From: Zoogloea oleivorans
Lineage (GTDB): Bacteria; Pseudomonadota; Gammaproteobacteria; Burkholderiales; Rhodocyclaceae
Reading direction: 5' to 3'
NCBI GenBank assembly: GCA_030157785.1
Contig: JAOAUC010000035.1
Coordinates: forward strand, 1 to 58,539
DNA length: 58,539 bases
Part shown: positions 1-9,068 of the stretch, in pieces
Position numbering within the stretch: the first letter of the stretch is position 1
How the letters are laid out: every line of letters starts with the position of its first letter
Notes under the pieces: generated by a model
The model's database searches: none
The model's input: only the letters and a program-made list of their open reading frames with translations
What the model was told of the DNA's origin: nothing
Made by a program: the position numbers and the translations under genes

Positions 1-910
1 CCATGTCCATCTGGCCGGCGTCGATTTCGATCGGCAGCGCGCCGGCATCTTCCATGGTGTTGAAGAAGATCGGGGCGATCTTGGAGCCAAGACACACACC
101 GCCAAAGCGCTTGTTCGGGACGAAGGGGATGTCTTCGCCGGTGAACCACAGCACGGAGTTGGTGGCGGACTTGCGCGAGGAACCGGTACCGACCACGTCA
201 CCGACGTAGGCGATCAGGTTGCCCTTGGCAGCCAGCGCTTCGAGTTGCTTCACGGGGCCACGGGCGCCGGCTTCGTCGGGCTCGATGCCCGGACGGGCGT
301 TCTTGAGCATCGCCAGGGCGTGCAGCGGAATGTCGGGGCGCGACCAGGCGTCCGGAGCGGGCGACAGGTCATCGGTGTTGGTTTCGCCGGTAACCTTGAA
401 AACGGTCAGTTTCTGGCTGGCGGGAACTTCGGGGCGGGAGGTGAACCACTCGCCATCGGCCCAGGATTGCAGCACGCCCTTGGCGTTGGCATTGCCCTTG
501 TCGGCCAGCTCCTTCACGTCATGGAAGAAGTCGAAGACCAGCAGGGTCTTCTTGAGGCCTTCGGCGGCAGCGGCGCCGGTTTCGGCTTCGCCCAGCAGAT
601 CGATCAGGGGCTTGACGTTGTAGCCGCCGAGCATGGTGCCCAGCAGTTCGGTGGCCTTGACCTTGGAAACCAGAGCACAGGCCAGTTCGCCCTTGGCGAC
701 CTTGGCAAGAAACTCGGCCTTGACCTTGGCGGCATCATCCACGCCAGCGGGTACGCGATAGGTCAGCAGGTCCACCAGGAACGCTTCTTCGCCGGCCGGC
801 GGATTCTGCAGCAGCTCGACGAGAGACTGGGTTTGCTGCTTAGACAGGGGCAGCGGCGGAATACCGAGGGCGGCGCGCTCGGCAACATGCTGGCGGTAGG
901 CTTCAAGCAT
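1..910 (-). CDS. acnB: Aconitate hydratase B, N-terminal part (cut by window edge)
   Basis: AcnB interconverts citrate and isocitrate in the TCA cycle and carries a [4Fe-4S] cluster. The reverse strand reads open from the ATG at 910 to the window edge, giving about 303 residues. It begins MLEAYRQHVAERAALGIPPL and continues with NPPAGEEAF, LLTYRVPAGVDDAAKVKAEFL and ELLGTMLGGYNVKPLIDLLG, which match the N-terminal HEAT-like domain of the B-type enzyme as I recall the E. coli protein. The cluster-binding cysteines lie beyond the edge. AGGAAGGA sits a few bases before the ATG and fixes the start. The gene is transcribed away from the sensor-kinase operon across a 208-bp gap containing a long palindrome. 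Identification is firm; the gene is incomplete only because the window ends. Confidence 0.95.
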   Translation of the reverse strand, partial: MLEAYRQHVAERAALGIPPLPLSKQQTQSLVELLQNPPAGEEAFLVDLLTYRVPAGVDDAAKVKAEFLAKVAKGELACALVSKVKATELLGTMLGGYNVKPLIDLLGEAETGAAAAEGLKKTLLVFDFFHDVKELADKGNANAKGVLQSWADGEWFTSRPEVPASQKLTVFKVTGETNTDDLSPAPDAWSRPDIPLHALAMLKNARPGIEPDEAGARGPVKQLEALAAKGNLIAYVGDVVGTGSSRKSATNSVLWFTGEDIPFVPNKRFGGVCLGSKIAPIFFNTMEDAGALPIEIDAGQMDM

Positions 911-1060
911 GGATAGATCCTTCCTAAACGGTGGTTACATGACAGGGTTGCTGACTTGCGCGACCGGCCGTTTCGGGCCTGGATCGCCTCTCCCGAATGG
1001 ACTGACGCCTTGTTTTAAAAGGGTGGCGCCAAGTCTTATATATATTATATTTTATTTCCC

Positions 1061-1088
1061 TTCCGATTGTGCAGCTGCACAATCGGAA
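1061..1088. promoter_or_regulatory. Perfect 28-bp palindrome upstream of acnB
   Basis: The half-site TTCCGATTGTGCAG is followed directly by its exact reverse complement, with no spacer. It lies about 150 bp before the acnB start. Reading towards acnB, the next bases are a very AT-rich run containing TATAAT (about 1041-1046), so the dyad would overlap or flank the -35 region. Neither side has a clean U-tract, which argues against a terminator for the receiver gene. A dimeric repressor or activator site is the better reading; the TTGTGCA/TGCACAA core recalls GntR/FadR-type operators, but the regulator is not identified. Confidence 0.55.
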
Positions 1089-1118
1089 TTTCCTGCAAGT
1101 TTGAAGGCCTCTGCCCTT

Positions 1119-1508
1119 TCAGGACTTGAGGCAGGCCGCCAACACGCTTTCAACCGCCTTGAGGTTGATCGGCTTGATCAGCAGATCGTCGAAGCCGGCA
1201 TCAACCAGCCCCTGCTTTTCCTCGGGCAGCGCATGGGCAGTATAGGCGATGACCCGCAGGCCTTTGAACTTGACGTCGGCGCGCAAACGGGCAAGCACTT
1301 CCTCCCCGGACATCACCGGCATGCTGATGTCGAGCAGGACGATATCGAAGTGGGCGGACTCGAGTTTGACCAGTGCGACGGGGCCGCAATCCGCTTCTTC
1401 AGCCACCATGCCCAGCCGTGTCACGAAGGCGACCGCAAGCTTTCTGTTGATGGCGTTGTCGTCGACGACGAGGACCTTTTTTTGTGCGAGTAAAGCCGAA
1501 TCGCTCAT
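1119..1508 (-). CDS. Single-domain response regulator (CheY-like receiver)
   Basis: This is a 129-residue stand-alone receiver domain with no output domain. It starts MSDSALLAQKKVLVVDDN, giving the acidic pair of the phosphorylation pocket. The phospho-acceptor Asp is in LLDISMP, followed by the conserved Thr in AYTAHA and the Lys in IKPI. A longer reading to 1577 would overlap the upstream kinase and add residues unlike a receiver, so the ATG at 1508 is preferred; it lies 13 bp after the kinase stop. Transcribed with the kinase, it probably acts as its phosphorylation partner, either passing phosphate onward or acting by protein contact. No DNA-binding or enzymatic output is encoded beside it. 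Confidence 0.88.
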   Translation of the reverse strand: MSDSALLAQKKVLVVDDNAINRKLAVAFVTRLGMVAEEADCGPVALVKLESAHFDIVLLDISMPVMSGEEVLARLRADVKFKGLRVIAYTAHALPEEKQGLVDAGFDDLLIKPINLKAVESVLAACLKS

Positions 1509-1521
1509 GGGATGGAATTGC

Positions 1522-4068
1522 TCAGGATGACTGCCCGTCAAGGGGCAGGAAAAGGGTAAAGGTAGAACCTTCGCCAAGCCGCGACTCGACGGTCAGCTCA
1601 CCCGACAGGAGATGTGCAAACTCCCGGGCCAAAGCAAGGCCGAGCCCCGTGCCGCCATGATCGCGGGTAACGAATTGATCCAGTTGCCGGAACTTCTCGA
1701 AAATGTGTTCCTGCGCCTCGAGGGGAATGCCGCGACCGGTATCGAATACCGCAAATGCCAGCCGCGCACCCTCGCGACGAACGCTCAGGCCTACCTTGCC
1801 ATTGTCCGTGAACTTGATCGCGTTGTTCAAGAGATTATTAAGAATCTGCCGGACGCGCTGGGCGTCCACAAAGAGGGTTTCCGGCAGATCTTCCCCCATC
1901 TCCAGCTCCACTGAAAGCCCCTTTGCCTGGGCATGGGCGCGGTGGGCGCCGAGGAGATCGTTGGCAAGGCGGACCACGTCCTGCTCGACTAGCTTGAGCT
2001 CGATCCGTCCGGCCTCGACCTTGGCAAGATCCAGCAGGTCATTGACGATATCCAGCAGATGCTCGCCCGAGCTATGGATGGTCGCCGCGTACTCCTGCTG
2101 ACTCGGGTCCTCGAGCTCCAGCTGGAGAAGCTCCGAGTAACCGAGGATGCCGTTGAGGGGGGTACGCAACTCATGGGACATGTTGGCGAGGAAGTCGGAC
2201 TTCAGCTTGTTGGCCTCCTCGGCCCTGGTCCGCCCCTCCTCCGAGCGCTTGAAGGATTCCTGCACCTCGTCGGCCATGCTGTTGAAGGACTGGGCGAGCT
2301 GCCCCATCTCGTCGCCGGACTTCACCTCCAGGCGGTGAGACAGGTCACCCGCCTGGAACTGCCCAAGGCCGTGGATCATGTCGGTGATACGGCGGGTCAT
2401 GAACTGGGCCATCCAGATGGCCACGATAATCACCAGCCCGACCATCAGCAGCGTGGATACGGTGAGTGCGCCGGCAGTCTGGGTCAGATTGTGTTCGATG
2501 GCTTCGAGCAGGCCCTTGCGCTGGGTCTGAAAGGCCCTATCCCGCTCGGCGATAGTGAGGCCGATACGCTTGGCAGACTCCGTGGCGGCCCGGTGGAAGT
2601 CGTCCACGTTGGCACCGATGGTCACGAAACCGAAGCCCCGCCGGGTGTCGCCGTACTGCCCGGTGTAATAGGGAATCGCCGCCGCAGTGGTCAGTTTCCA
2701 CAATCCCGAGAAGAAGATCACGAAGGAGCCCGACCCGCCCTTTTCGGTCAGCTGGTTCCAGCCCGCGCACTGGGGCGAGAAATTGAGATAACGGCAGTCG
2801 AGCGCCACGGTGCCAGCCTTGACCATCGCCCCGGCTGGCTTCTTCTTGAGGGACTGGGTATCAAAGGGTGTCACGGTCTCCAGGAACGCCGGCGACGGCT
2901 TGCCTGAAGCCTGCCACGCATCGTAGAGCGACTGGTCGAGCCAGGGCGTCACCGGCTCGCCGGTTTGCGGGTCGTAGCCGGGAATGAAGTAATCGCGGGG
3001 ATGGGAGATCGCCCGGCTCTTGTGGTCCCACATGAAGGCGTAGTTGCCGACGATGGCATCGTTGATCGGCGTGTAGCGGGTGTCAGTGGGGCTGATGCGG
3101 TCGGTGAACTGGCGGATGTGGTCGTGGTCGAGGGCCAGGGTCACATAGCCGGTCACTTTTCCGCCCCTCACCACCGGCGTCGCCCACCGGACGATGCCGC
3201 GGAAATGCCGGCCCACCGGGTTCTCGGTGCCCGCGTAAGCTGATTCCTCCGGCTTGAAATCGACGCCGGCCTTCTTGGCCGAAGCCGGCAGGTAGGGCCC
3301 GATCACCCGGCTTCCCACATAGGCGCCGATCACCTCGGATACGTAAATGTCGCCCGGCTTGAGCTTCTGCAGTGCAGGCCAGTACCGCTCGGCCTTGAGG
3401 AAGGTTTCCACCGGCTTGCTCACGTCGCGCAACGGCTGCGGCATGAGATCACCGGTTGTCACCTTCACCCGCTCGCGCCCCTGCAGGTCGACAAAGGTCA
3501 TCTCCACAAACAAGGGGCGGCGGTCCGACTGACCGAGATATTCCGGGGGACGGGCACTGAAAGACTTGGCGTTGTCGGCCAGCGCCTGCTTGGCATCGGC
3601 GGCAAGGGCCTCATCCCAGGCTTCCGGTGCAGCCGGCTCCCATTTTTTCTGGTCTTCGGCCAGCTGCCACTGGCCGTGGTGGTAGACGGTTCGGGCCCGG
3701 TGGGTCAGAAAACTGCGAAAGGCCGCTTCACCCGGCTCCACCTGGGCAGCCTGGAGAACATCCGCATCCCGATCGTAGAGAAACGCCGCGACGGCACGAG
3801 CCGTGTCGGTGGTCAGGCGTTCGATGCCCTCCCGCGCCCGGTCATCGAGGGCCTTGATGGCATCATCGGTCGCCGCATCGCCAACTTGCTTGACGGCCGA
3901 GAGCATGGATTCGGCCATGCCTCCGGCCTGCTGGCTGACCGTTTCGCCAAGCCGCTGAGCCATGTTCCAGGCCAGCATCGCCAGCAACAACAAGGGCACA
4001 ACTTTGATGACCACGAAAATCGCGATCAGCTTGCCGCGAATGCCACCCATCCATTTTTTCAGTCCCAT
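1522..4068 (-). CDS. Membrane sensor histidine kinase with large periplasmic sensor
   Basis: This 848-residue transmembrane kinase has a first membrane segment at about 13-35 (IAIFVVIKVVPLLLLAMLAW) and a roughly 500-residue extracytoplasmic region that looks like a double-Cache sensor. A second membrane segment follows near 540-560, then HAMP, a HisKA dimerisation domain with the phospho-accepting His at about 632 (SHELRTPLNG), and a HATPase domain with an N-box (NNLLNNAIKFT), G1 (FDTGRGIP) and G2 (GGTGLGLAL). It carries no fused receiver; the next gene supplies one. GGAGGGGGC just before the ATG supports the start. The sensor region is not similar enough to anything I recognise to name a ligand. 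Confidence 0.9.
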   Translation of the reverse strand: MGLKKWMGGIRGKLIAIFVVIKVVPLLLLAMLAWNMAQRLGETVSQQAGGMAESMLSAVKQVGDAATDDAIKALDDRAREGIERLTTDTARAVAAFLYDRDADVLQAAQVEPGEAAFRSFLTHRARTVYHHGQWQLAEDQKKWEPAAPEAWDEALAADAKQALADNAKSFSARPPEYLGQSDRRPLFVEMTFVDLQGRERVKVTTGDLMPQPLRDVSKPVETFLKAERYWPALQKLKPGDIYVSEVIGAYVGSRVIGPYLPASAKKAGVDFKPEESAYAGTENPVGRHFRGIVRWATPVVRGGKVTGYVTLALDHDHIRQFTDRISPTDTRYTPINDAIVGNYAFMWDHKSRAISHPRDYFIPGYDPQTGEPVTPWLDQSLYDAWQASGKPSPAFLETVTPFDTQSLKKKPAGAMVKAGTVALDCRYLNFSPQCAGWNQLTEKGGSGSFVIFFSGLWKLTTAAAIPYYTGQYGDTRRGFGFVTIGANVDDFHRAATESAKRIGLTIAERDRAFQTQRKGLLEAIEHNLTQTAGALTVSTLLMVGLVIIVAIWMAQFMTRRITDMIHGLGQFQAGDLSHRLEVKSGDEMGQLAQSFNSMADEVQESFKRSEEGRTRAEEANKLKSDFLANMSHELRTPLNGILGYSELLQLELEDPSQQEYAATIHSSGEHLLDIVNDLLDLAKVEAGRIELKLVEQDVVRLANDLLGAHRAHAQAKGLSVELEMGEDLPETLFVDAQRVRQILNNLLNNAIKFTDNGKVGLSVRREGARLAFAVFDTGRGIPLEAQEHIFEKFRQLDQFVTRDHGGTGLGLALAREFAHLLSGELTVESRLGEGSTFTLFLPLDGQSS

Positions 4069-4221
4069 TCCGCCCCCTCCAGCGCACGCAACACAGGCAA
4101 ATACCCAGCGCTTATCGGCAAGCTTGGCGGAATCTCAAGGCGCGAGGCACGGATGGCTTGCCGCCATCGGCGCATCCGGCCGAAAATGGACCACGCCAAC
4201 CTGTCCTCACGCCGTCCAGCC

Positions 4222-4608
4222 ATGCCCACGCCCTGCCCTTGCGGCGCCTCCGCCGACTACGCCCGCTGCTGCGGCCGCTACCTCGACGCCTGCCTGCCCG
4301 CACCTACTGCCGAGGCGCTGATGCGCTCCCGCTACAGCGCCTTTACCCTCGGCCGGGAGGATTACCTGCTCGCCACCTGGCATCCGGATCTCCGGCCCAC
4401 GGATTTGAACCTGGCCAACGATCCGCCGACAAAGTGGCTGGGGCTGCAGATAAAGCGCCATACCCAGACGGACGAAACCCGTGCCATCGTCGAGTTCGTG
4501 GCCCGCTACAAGATCGGCGGACGCGCTCACCGCCTGCACGAAACCAGCCGCTTCGTTCGCCTGGAAGAACACTGGTTCTACACGGATGGCGACATCCACC
4601 AAGACTGA
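4222..4608 (+). CDS. YchJ-like (UPF0225) protein with N-terminal SEC-C motif
   Basis: This is a 128-residue protein starting MPTPCPCGASADYARCCGRY. The CxC...CC arrangement is a SEC-C zinc-binding motif. The rest (EALMRSRYSAF, EDYLLATW, a WLGLQI segment, VEFVARYK and the ending with an HWFYTDGD segment) matches the YchJ/UPF0225 family, whose fold resembles NTF2. Function in the family is not established. In-frame starts exist further upstream, but the family begins close to the SEC-C cysteines, so the ATG at 4222 is chosen; no strong ribosome-binding site is visible. It is divergent from the kinase gene and runs into gstA 21 bp later. Confidence 0.85.
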   Translation: MPTPCPCGASADYARCCGRYLDACLPAPTAEALMRSRYSAFTLGREDYLLATWHPDLRPTDLNLANDPPTKWLGLQIKRHTQTDETRAIVEFVARYKIGGRAHRLHETSRFVRLEEHWFYTDGDIHQD

Positions 4609-4629
4609 AAACAACGAGGAGATCCACCC

Positions 4630-5229
4630 ATGAAGCTCTACTACTCCCCCAGCGCGTGCTCCCTGTCGCCCCATATCGTGCTGCACGAATCCGGCCTGGC
4701 GTTCAGCATCGAAAAGGTTAACCTGCGCAGCAAGAAGACTGCTTCAGGTGCCGATTTCTCAAGCATCAATCCGAAAGGGTATGTGCCCGCGCTGGCGCTG
4801 GAAAATGGCGAAGTACTGACGGAAGGTCCGGCCATCGTCCAGTACGTGGCCGACCTGGTTCCGGAAAAGAAGCTCGCCCCGCCCTGCGGCACGCTGGAAC
4901 GGGCTCGCGTGCAGGAATGGCTGACTTTCATCGGCACCGAACTACACAAGAACTTCAGCCCGCTGTTCAATCCGGCAGCAAGCGCAGAGGTCAAGTCCGG
5001 CGCCCAGGAAGTCCTCGCCCGTCGCCTGCCGATCGCCGCGCAGGCCCTATCTGCCCATCCCTACCTGACGGGGGAGAGCTTTTCGGTGGCGGATGCCTAC
5101 CTGTTTGCCGTGCTGCGATGGACGAAGTTCGTCGCAGTGGATATCAGCCCGTGGCCGAGCCTCGACGCCTTCATGGAAAGGATGAATGCCCGCCCCGCCG
5201 TGCAGGCTGCGCTGGAGGCGGAGGGGTAA
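4630..5229 (+). CDS. gstA: Glutathione S-transferase, beta class
   Basis: This 199-residue cytosolic enzyme conjugates glutathione to electrophiles or acts as a glutathione-dependent reductase. MKLYYSPSACSLSPHIVLHE has the Cys-10 and CSLxPH pattern of bacterial beta-class enzymes. NPKGYVPALAL gives the cis-Pro glutathione-binding loop and LTEGPAIVQYVADL the gamma-glutamyl-binding Glu-Gly/Ser-like segment. The C-terminal helical domain contains VADAYLFAVLRW, the conserved N-capping/hydrophobic-staple region. Length is normal. GAGGAG about 8 bases before the ATG is a good ribosome-binding site. It probably shares a transcript with the YchJ-like gene. Confidence 0.93.
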   Translation: MKLYYSPSACSLSPHIVLHESGLAFSIEKVNLRSKKTASGADFSSINPKGYVPALALENGEVLTEGPAIVQYVADLVPEKKLAPPCGTLERARVQEWLTFIGTELHKNFSPLFNPAASAEVKSGAQEVLARRLPIAAQALSAHPYLTGESFSVADAYLFAVLRWTKFVAVDISPWPSLDAFMERMNARPAVQAALEAEG

Positions 5230-5249
5230 GACGACAGCCGGGCGCCGGG

Positions 5250-5468
5250 TCAGGCCTCGGTGACGAGCTCGATGGTTTCACCGGCAAAATCGATACGCTG
5301 ACCCGGGCGCAGCTTGGCCCGTTTGCGGTTCTCGATCTCTCCGTCCACCTGCACCTTGCCGTCGGCGACCCGCTGCTTGGCCTCGCCGCCCGAGCCGCAC
5401 AGGCCGACGACTTTCAGGAGTTGGTCGAGCTGGATGAATTCGCCTTCAACGGGGAAGCGGATGGTCAT
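5250..5468 (-). CDS. S4-domain RNA-binding protein (YbcJ-like)
   Basis: This is a 72-residue protein consisting of one S4 RNA-binding fold. FIQLDQLLKVVGLCGSGGEAK, QRVADGKVQVDGE and NRKRAKLRPGQRIDFAG carry the alpha-loop-alpha and beta-strand signature of S4 domains, and the size and N-terminus fit the YbcJ family of ribosome-associated proteins. A GGAG sequence lies before the ATG. It is convergent with gstA (20 bp between stops). Its RNA target cannot be read from sequence. Confidence 0.87.
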   Translation of the reverse strand: MTIRFPVEGEFIQLDQLLKVVGLCGSGGEAKQRVADGKVQVDGEIENRKRAKLRPGQRIDFAGETIELVTEA

Positions 5469-5563
5469 GGTGGCTGGCTCCGGTATGTGACAGAAATACT
5501 GCAGGAACGGCGGATTGTGTCAGAGCCAACACGATCCGCCAATCCGGAATCCGCCTACACGAC

Positions 5564-6067
5564 TTAGGCCGGAATACGCAGCTTCTGGCCCGGATAGATC
5601 TTGTCCGGATGGCCAAGCATGGGCTTGTTGGCTTCGAAGATCTTCATGTACGCGTTGGCATTGCCATAGAACGTTTTGGCGATGCCCGACAGGGTGTCAC
5701 CGCGCACGACGGTGTGGAACTGGGCTTCCGGCTCGGGGTTGGTGACCTGCAGCGTTTCGGTCACGTTTTCCACGCCATCCACGTTGCCGCAGCACAGCAG
5801 CAGCTTCTCTTTGGTGGTCTGGTCGGCCACGGTACCGGCGATGGCGACCGTGCTGCTGGCGCCATCGAAACTCACCGTCAGGGCTGACGTATCGAAACCC
5901 TGCTTGGCGATATAGGCGCTGATGGAAGCCGCCGCAGCCTGGTTCAGCTCGGCCAGTTTGTCCTGGGCTGCACTGTCGCCTCCGGCAGCCGATGCCTGGG
6001 CCTGCTCCACATCCTTGCGACCAAACAGCTTCTCACCCGCTTCACGTACGAAATTCAGCAAACCCAT
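5564..6067 (-). CDS. kbp: BON + LysM protein, Kbp-like
   Basis: This 167-residue protein has the two-domain order of E. coli Kbp (YgaU), a cytoplasmic potassium-binding stress protein. The N-terminus MGLLNFVREAGEKLFG matches the family start. A BON domain spans about 40-110 (ALTVSFDGASSTVAIAGTV, ENVTETLQV) and a LysM domain about 115-165 (FHTVVRGDTLSGIAKTFYG, PDKIYPGQKLRIPA). There is no signal peptide, as expected for Kbp. GGGAGCC before the ATG supports the start. The potassium-binding assignment rests on family architecture only. Confidence 0.88.
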   Translation of the reverse strand: MGLLNFVREAGEKLFGRKDVEQAQASAAGGDSAAQDKLAELNQAAAASISAYIAKQGFDTSALTVSFDGASSTVAIAGTVADQTTKEKLLLCCGNVDGVENVTETLQVTNPEPEAQFHTVVRGDTLSGIAKTFYGNANAYMKIFEANKPMLGHPDKIYPGQKLRIPA

Positions 6068-6177
6068 GGAAGGCTCCCGATGTTGGTTAAGGAGCGCACA
6101 GACTAAGCCCCAAACGCTGACATTGGCATCACGGATTTGTGTCTAAGCGTCATACGTGGCCGCAGGCCGGGAGAATG

Positions 6178-6510
6178 TCACTCCCCAAGGGGTGCCATGC
6201 CATAACGACGGCGGGCACGGGCGCAACCTTCATCGCCGATATTCAGCGCCGCATAGGGGGCAAAGTCCCGGCACGGGCCGGGGCGCTTCTCGTAAATGGT
6301 GCAGCAGGCTTCCCGCCCGACCTCCCCCTTCAACGCAATGCAGCGTGGCGGTCCGTCATCGGTGCCACGCATGCGCACCAGGGTTGCCGTCACCGGCACG
6401 GTGAGGGCAACCGGCACACAGCCACCGGGATAGCTTTCCAGGTCAGAAACATGGAAATCCACCCGGAAGCTGGCGCAGCAGGCCCCGCAACTCAGGCAGG
6501 GGTCAGCCAT
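6178..6510 (-). CDS. YkgJ-family cysteine-cluster protein
   Basis: This 110-residue protein begins MADPCLSCGACCASFRVDF and has further cysteines in EACCTIYEKRPGPCRDF and DEGCARARRRYG. This spacing is typical of the YkgJ/UPF0153 zinc-or-iron-chelating cluster family, whose biological role is unresolved. It starts 3 bp after the UPF0149 gene and is the last gene of the leftward dusC operon. Three proteins in this part of the window (YchJ-like, UPF0149 and this one) carry compact cysteine metal-binding clusters. Confidence 0.85.
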   Translation of the reverse strand: MADPCLSCGACCASFRVDFHVSDLESYPGGCVPVALTVPVTATLVRMRGTDDGPPRCIALKGEVGREACCTIYEKRPGPCRDFAPYAALNIGDEGCARARRRYGMAPLGE

Positions 6511-6513
6511 GGA

Positions 6514-7220
<707 letters not shown>

Positions 7221-7224
<4 letters not shown>

Positions 7225-7913
7225 GACGGGTTTCCCTCCAGGGATTGTTGATCGAGGTCCACCACACACCGGTAAAGGGTCTGGCCGGAATCCCGGTACT
7301 TGCGTTCAAAAGGGGTCAGGGGCGACGGGGCCTCGAAAGACTCCGGCGTCACAGTGCGGCTGGTGAGCAGACCCAGCGCGACGGCGAATTCTTCCACATA
7401 AATGTTCCAGTTACTGCGGCATTCCAGCCGCCCGCCGAGGCGCGGCACAAAGGGAAAGACCGGATGGGCGTGCCAGCGCCGCGACACGTGGCCGATCTTT
7501 GGCCACGGATTCGGATAAAGAATATAGTGCCGCGCCAGCTTGATGCCGGCGTCGGCCATCAGGCGCCAGAAGTCCACCAGGTCGGCGCGCACGAAGATCA
7601 TGTTCTTCGGCATCAGCGCGTCCGGGTAGGGCTTCTTGCGGCTGAGGCGATCCTCCGACTGATCCACGCCAATCACCCAGTGATCGGGAAATTCGCGAGC
7701 CAGCTGGATGGTGCTGTGGCCCACGCCGCAGCCGGCATCGAGGATCAGCGGCGCCTTGCCGTCCCAGCCGGCCAGGCTCGCTTCGAGGGCGGCCTTGTTG
7801 TAGTCGAGATAGGGTTTGCGAAACTCGGAGCTGGCGTGCTTGGCAACCCGCTGGGCGAGATGTTCATGAACGCCCTGCTGGGCGCTTTCGGGAATGCTTG
7901 AATTGGCGTACAT
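7221..7913 (-). CDS. TrmB-family SAM-dependent methyltransferase, atypical active site
   Basis: This is a 230-residue class I methyltransferase. [17 protein letters not shown] is motif [12 protein letters not shown] the acidic motif II, and the C-terminus [15 protein letters not shown] matches the TxFE end of TrmB, the enzyme that forms 7-methylguanosine at tRNA position 46. Two positions that are Asp in typical TrmB are Asn here: YPNPWPK in place of FPDPW, and SNWNIY in place of the usual TDW segment. A paralogue with changed activity is therefore possible. It lies 9 bp after dusC and overlaps the UPF0149 start by 4 bp, in a tRNA-modification operon. Confidence 0.75.
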
Positions 7914-7922
7914 CCGATAATT

Positions 7923-8897
7923 CTACGCGGCAGCTTTCAGCACCGGTATTCCGTGAGTCCTGAGTACATGGCTGACCGTGGCGACATCGCGCTGGATACG
8001 GGCATCGGCATACAGCCTTTCGGCCTGCACAAAGTTGCGTGCCAGCAGCTTGAGCCACTGTTTGAGCCGTCCCGGCGCGTGGCGGGCCTCCACCTTGGCC
8101 AACACGCGCAGCCAGAATTCGGCTATCAGCGGCTGCAATTCGGCCCATTCGGCGCCCCGATCGGGTGCAGCCTCGCCACCGGCCCGAATGCGCCGGGCCA
8201 GGAAGGGGTCGGACACCGCCCCGCGCCCGAGCATCACGTCTACCGCCCCGCTCACCGAGCGGCAGCGCCGCCAATCTTCCTCGTTCCACACCTCGCCATT
8301 GGCCACCACCGGCACGCCGACCACGTCGGCAATGCGCCCCACCCACTCCCAGTGGGCCGGCGGGCGATAACCGTCGGTCTTGGTGCGGGCGTGCACAACC
8401 AGGCCGACCACACCGCCATCGGCCAGCGCACGGGCGCAGTCGAGGGCTCTGCCGGTATCGGTCACGCCGAGGCGCATCTTGGCGGTGAAGGGAATGTGCG
8501 CCGGCACCGCCTGGCGCACGGCGCAGGCAATGGCGAACAGCAACTCGGGCTCGTCGAGCAGCGCCGCACCACCCCGGTGACGATTCACCGTCGGCGCCGG
8601 GCAGCCGAAATTCAGGTCGATGCCAGCCGGATTCAACTGCGCCAGCTGGGCCGCGTTGTCAGCCATGCAGACCGGATCGGATCCCAACAGCTGGACCCGC
8701 ACTGGCGTGCCGCTCGAAGTGGCGCTGCCGGCCCGCAGCTCCGGCGAAATACGCATGAACGAGCGCGCCGGCAAGAGCGTGCCCGACACCCGGACGAATT
8801 CGGTCACCGCGTGGTCGTAGCCGTCCACGCGGGTCAGCACTTCACGCAGGACATCGTCCGCGAGGCCTTCCATCGGGGCGAGCAGCAGGCGGGTCAT
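7923..8897 (-). CDS. dusC: tRNA-dihydrouridine synthase (DusC type)
   Basis: This 324-residue flavoenzyme reduces uridine to dihydrouridine in tRNA; DusC acts at U16. It starts MTRLLLAPMEGLADDVLREV with the FMN-binding APMEG. VRVQLLGSD and IDLNFGCPAPTVNRHRGGAALL contain the catalytic Cys in NFGCP. KMRLG, VHARTK and VPVVANGEVW complete the barrel, and VMLGRGAVSDPFLARRI is the FMN phosphate site. The C-terminal helical domain (LKQWLKLLARNF) fits DusC better than DusA or DusB. The frame runs on upstream of 8897, but those residues do not belong to the family. It is the first gene of a four-gene leftward operon. Confidence 0.92.
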   Translation of the reverse strand: MTRLLLAPMEGLADDVLREVLTRVDGYDHAVTEFVRVSGTLLPARSFMRISPELRAGSATSSGTPVRVQLLGSDPVCMADNAAQLAQLNPAGIDLNFGCPAPTVNRHRGGAALLDEPELLFAIACAVRQAVPAHIPFTAKMRLGVTDTGRALDCARALADGGVVGLVVHARTKTDGYRPPAHWEWVGRIADVVGVPVVANGEVWNEEDWRRCRSVSGAVDVMLGRGAVSDPFLARRIRAGGEAAPDRGAEWAELQPLIAEFWLRVLAKVEARHAPGRLKQWLKLLARNFVQAERLYADARIQRDVATVSHVLRTHGIPVLKAAA

Positions 8898-9068
8898 GGG
8901 GAAAATCTCTTTTTGATTCAAGGCGTGGCCGGGCGCGCAATGTACCGGACTTTGACCCCGCGACAAAGGACTTTGCGCCGCCCCGCGCCCATCCGTCAGG
9001 CGGGGTAAGATTCGCGACCTGTCGCCCCTCGCAACCACACGAAAACCTGTGCCGGAGACTCCCGAGCG

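Noticed and set aside
245..916. Long forward-strand open frames opposite acnB
   Set aside because: The reverse strand encodes clear AcnB sequence with a good ribosome-binding site; the forward frames are low-complexity products of high GC.
1061..1088. The palindrome before acnB as a terminator of the kinase-receiver operon
   Set aside because: No U-tract follows on either strand and the dyad has no natural loop; an operator fits better, although a weak terminator is not excluded.
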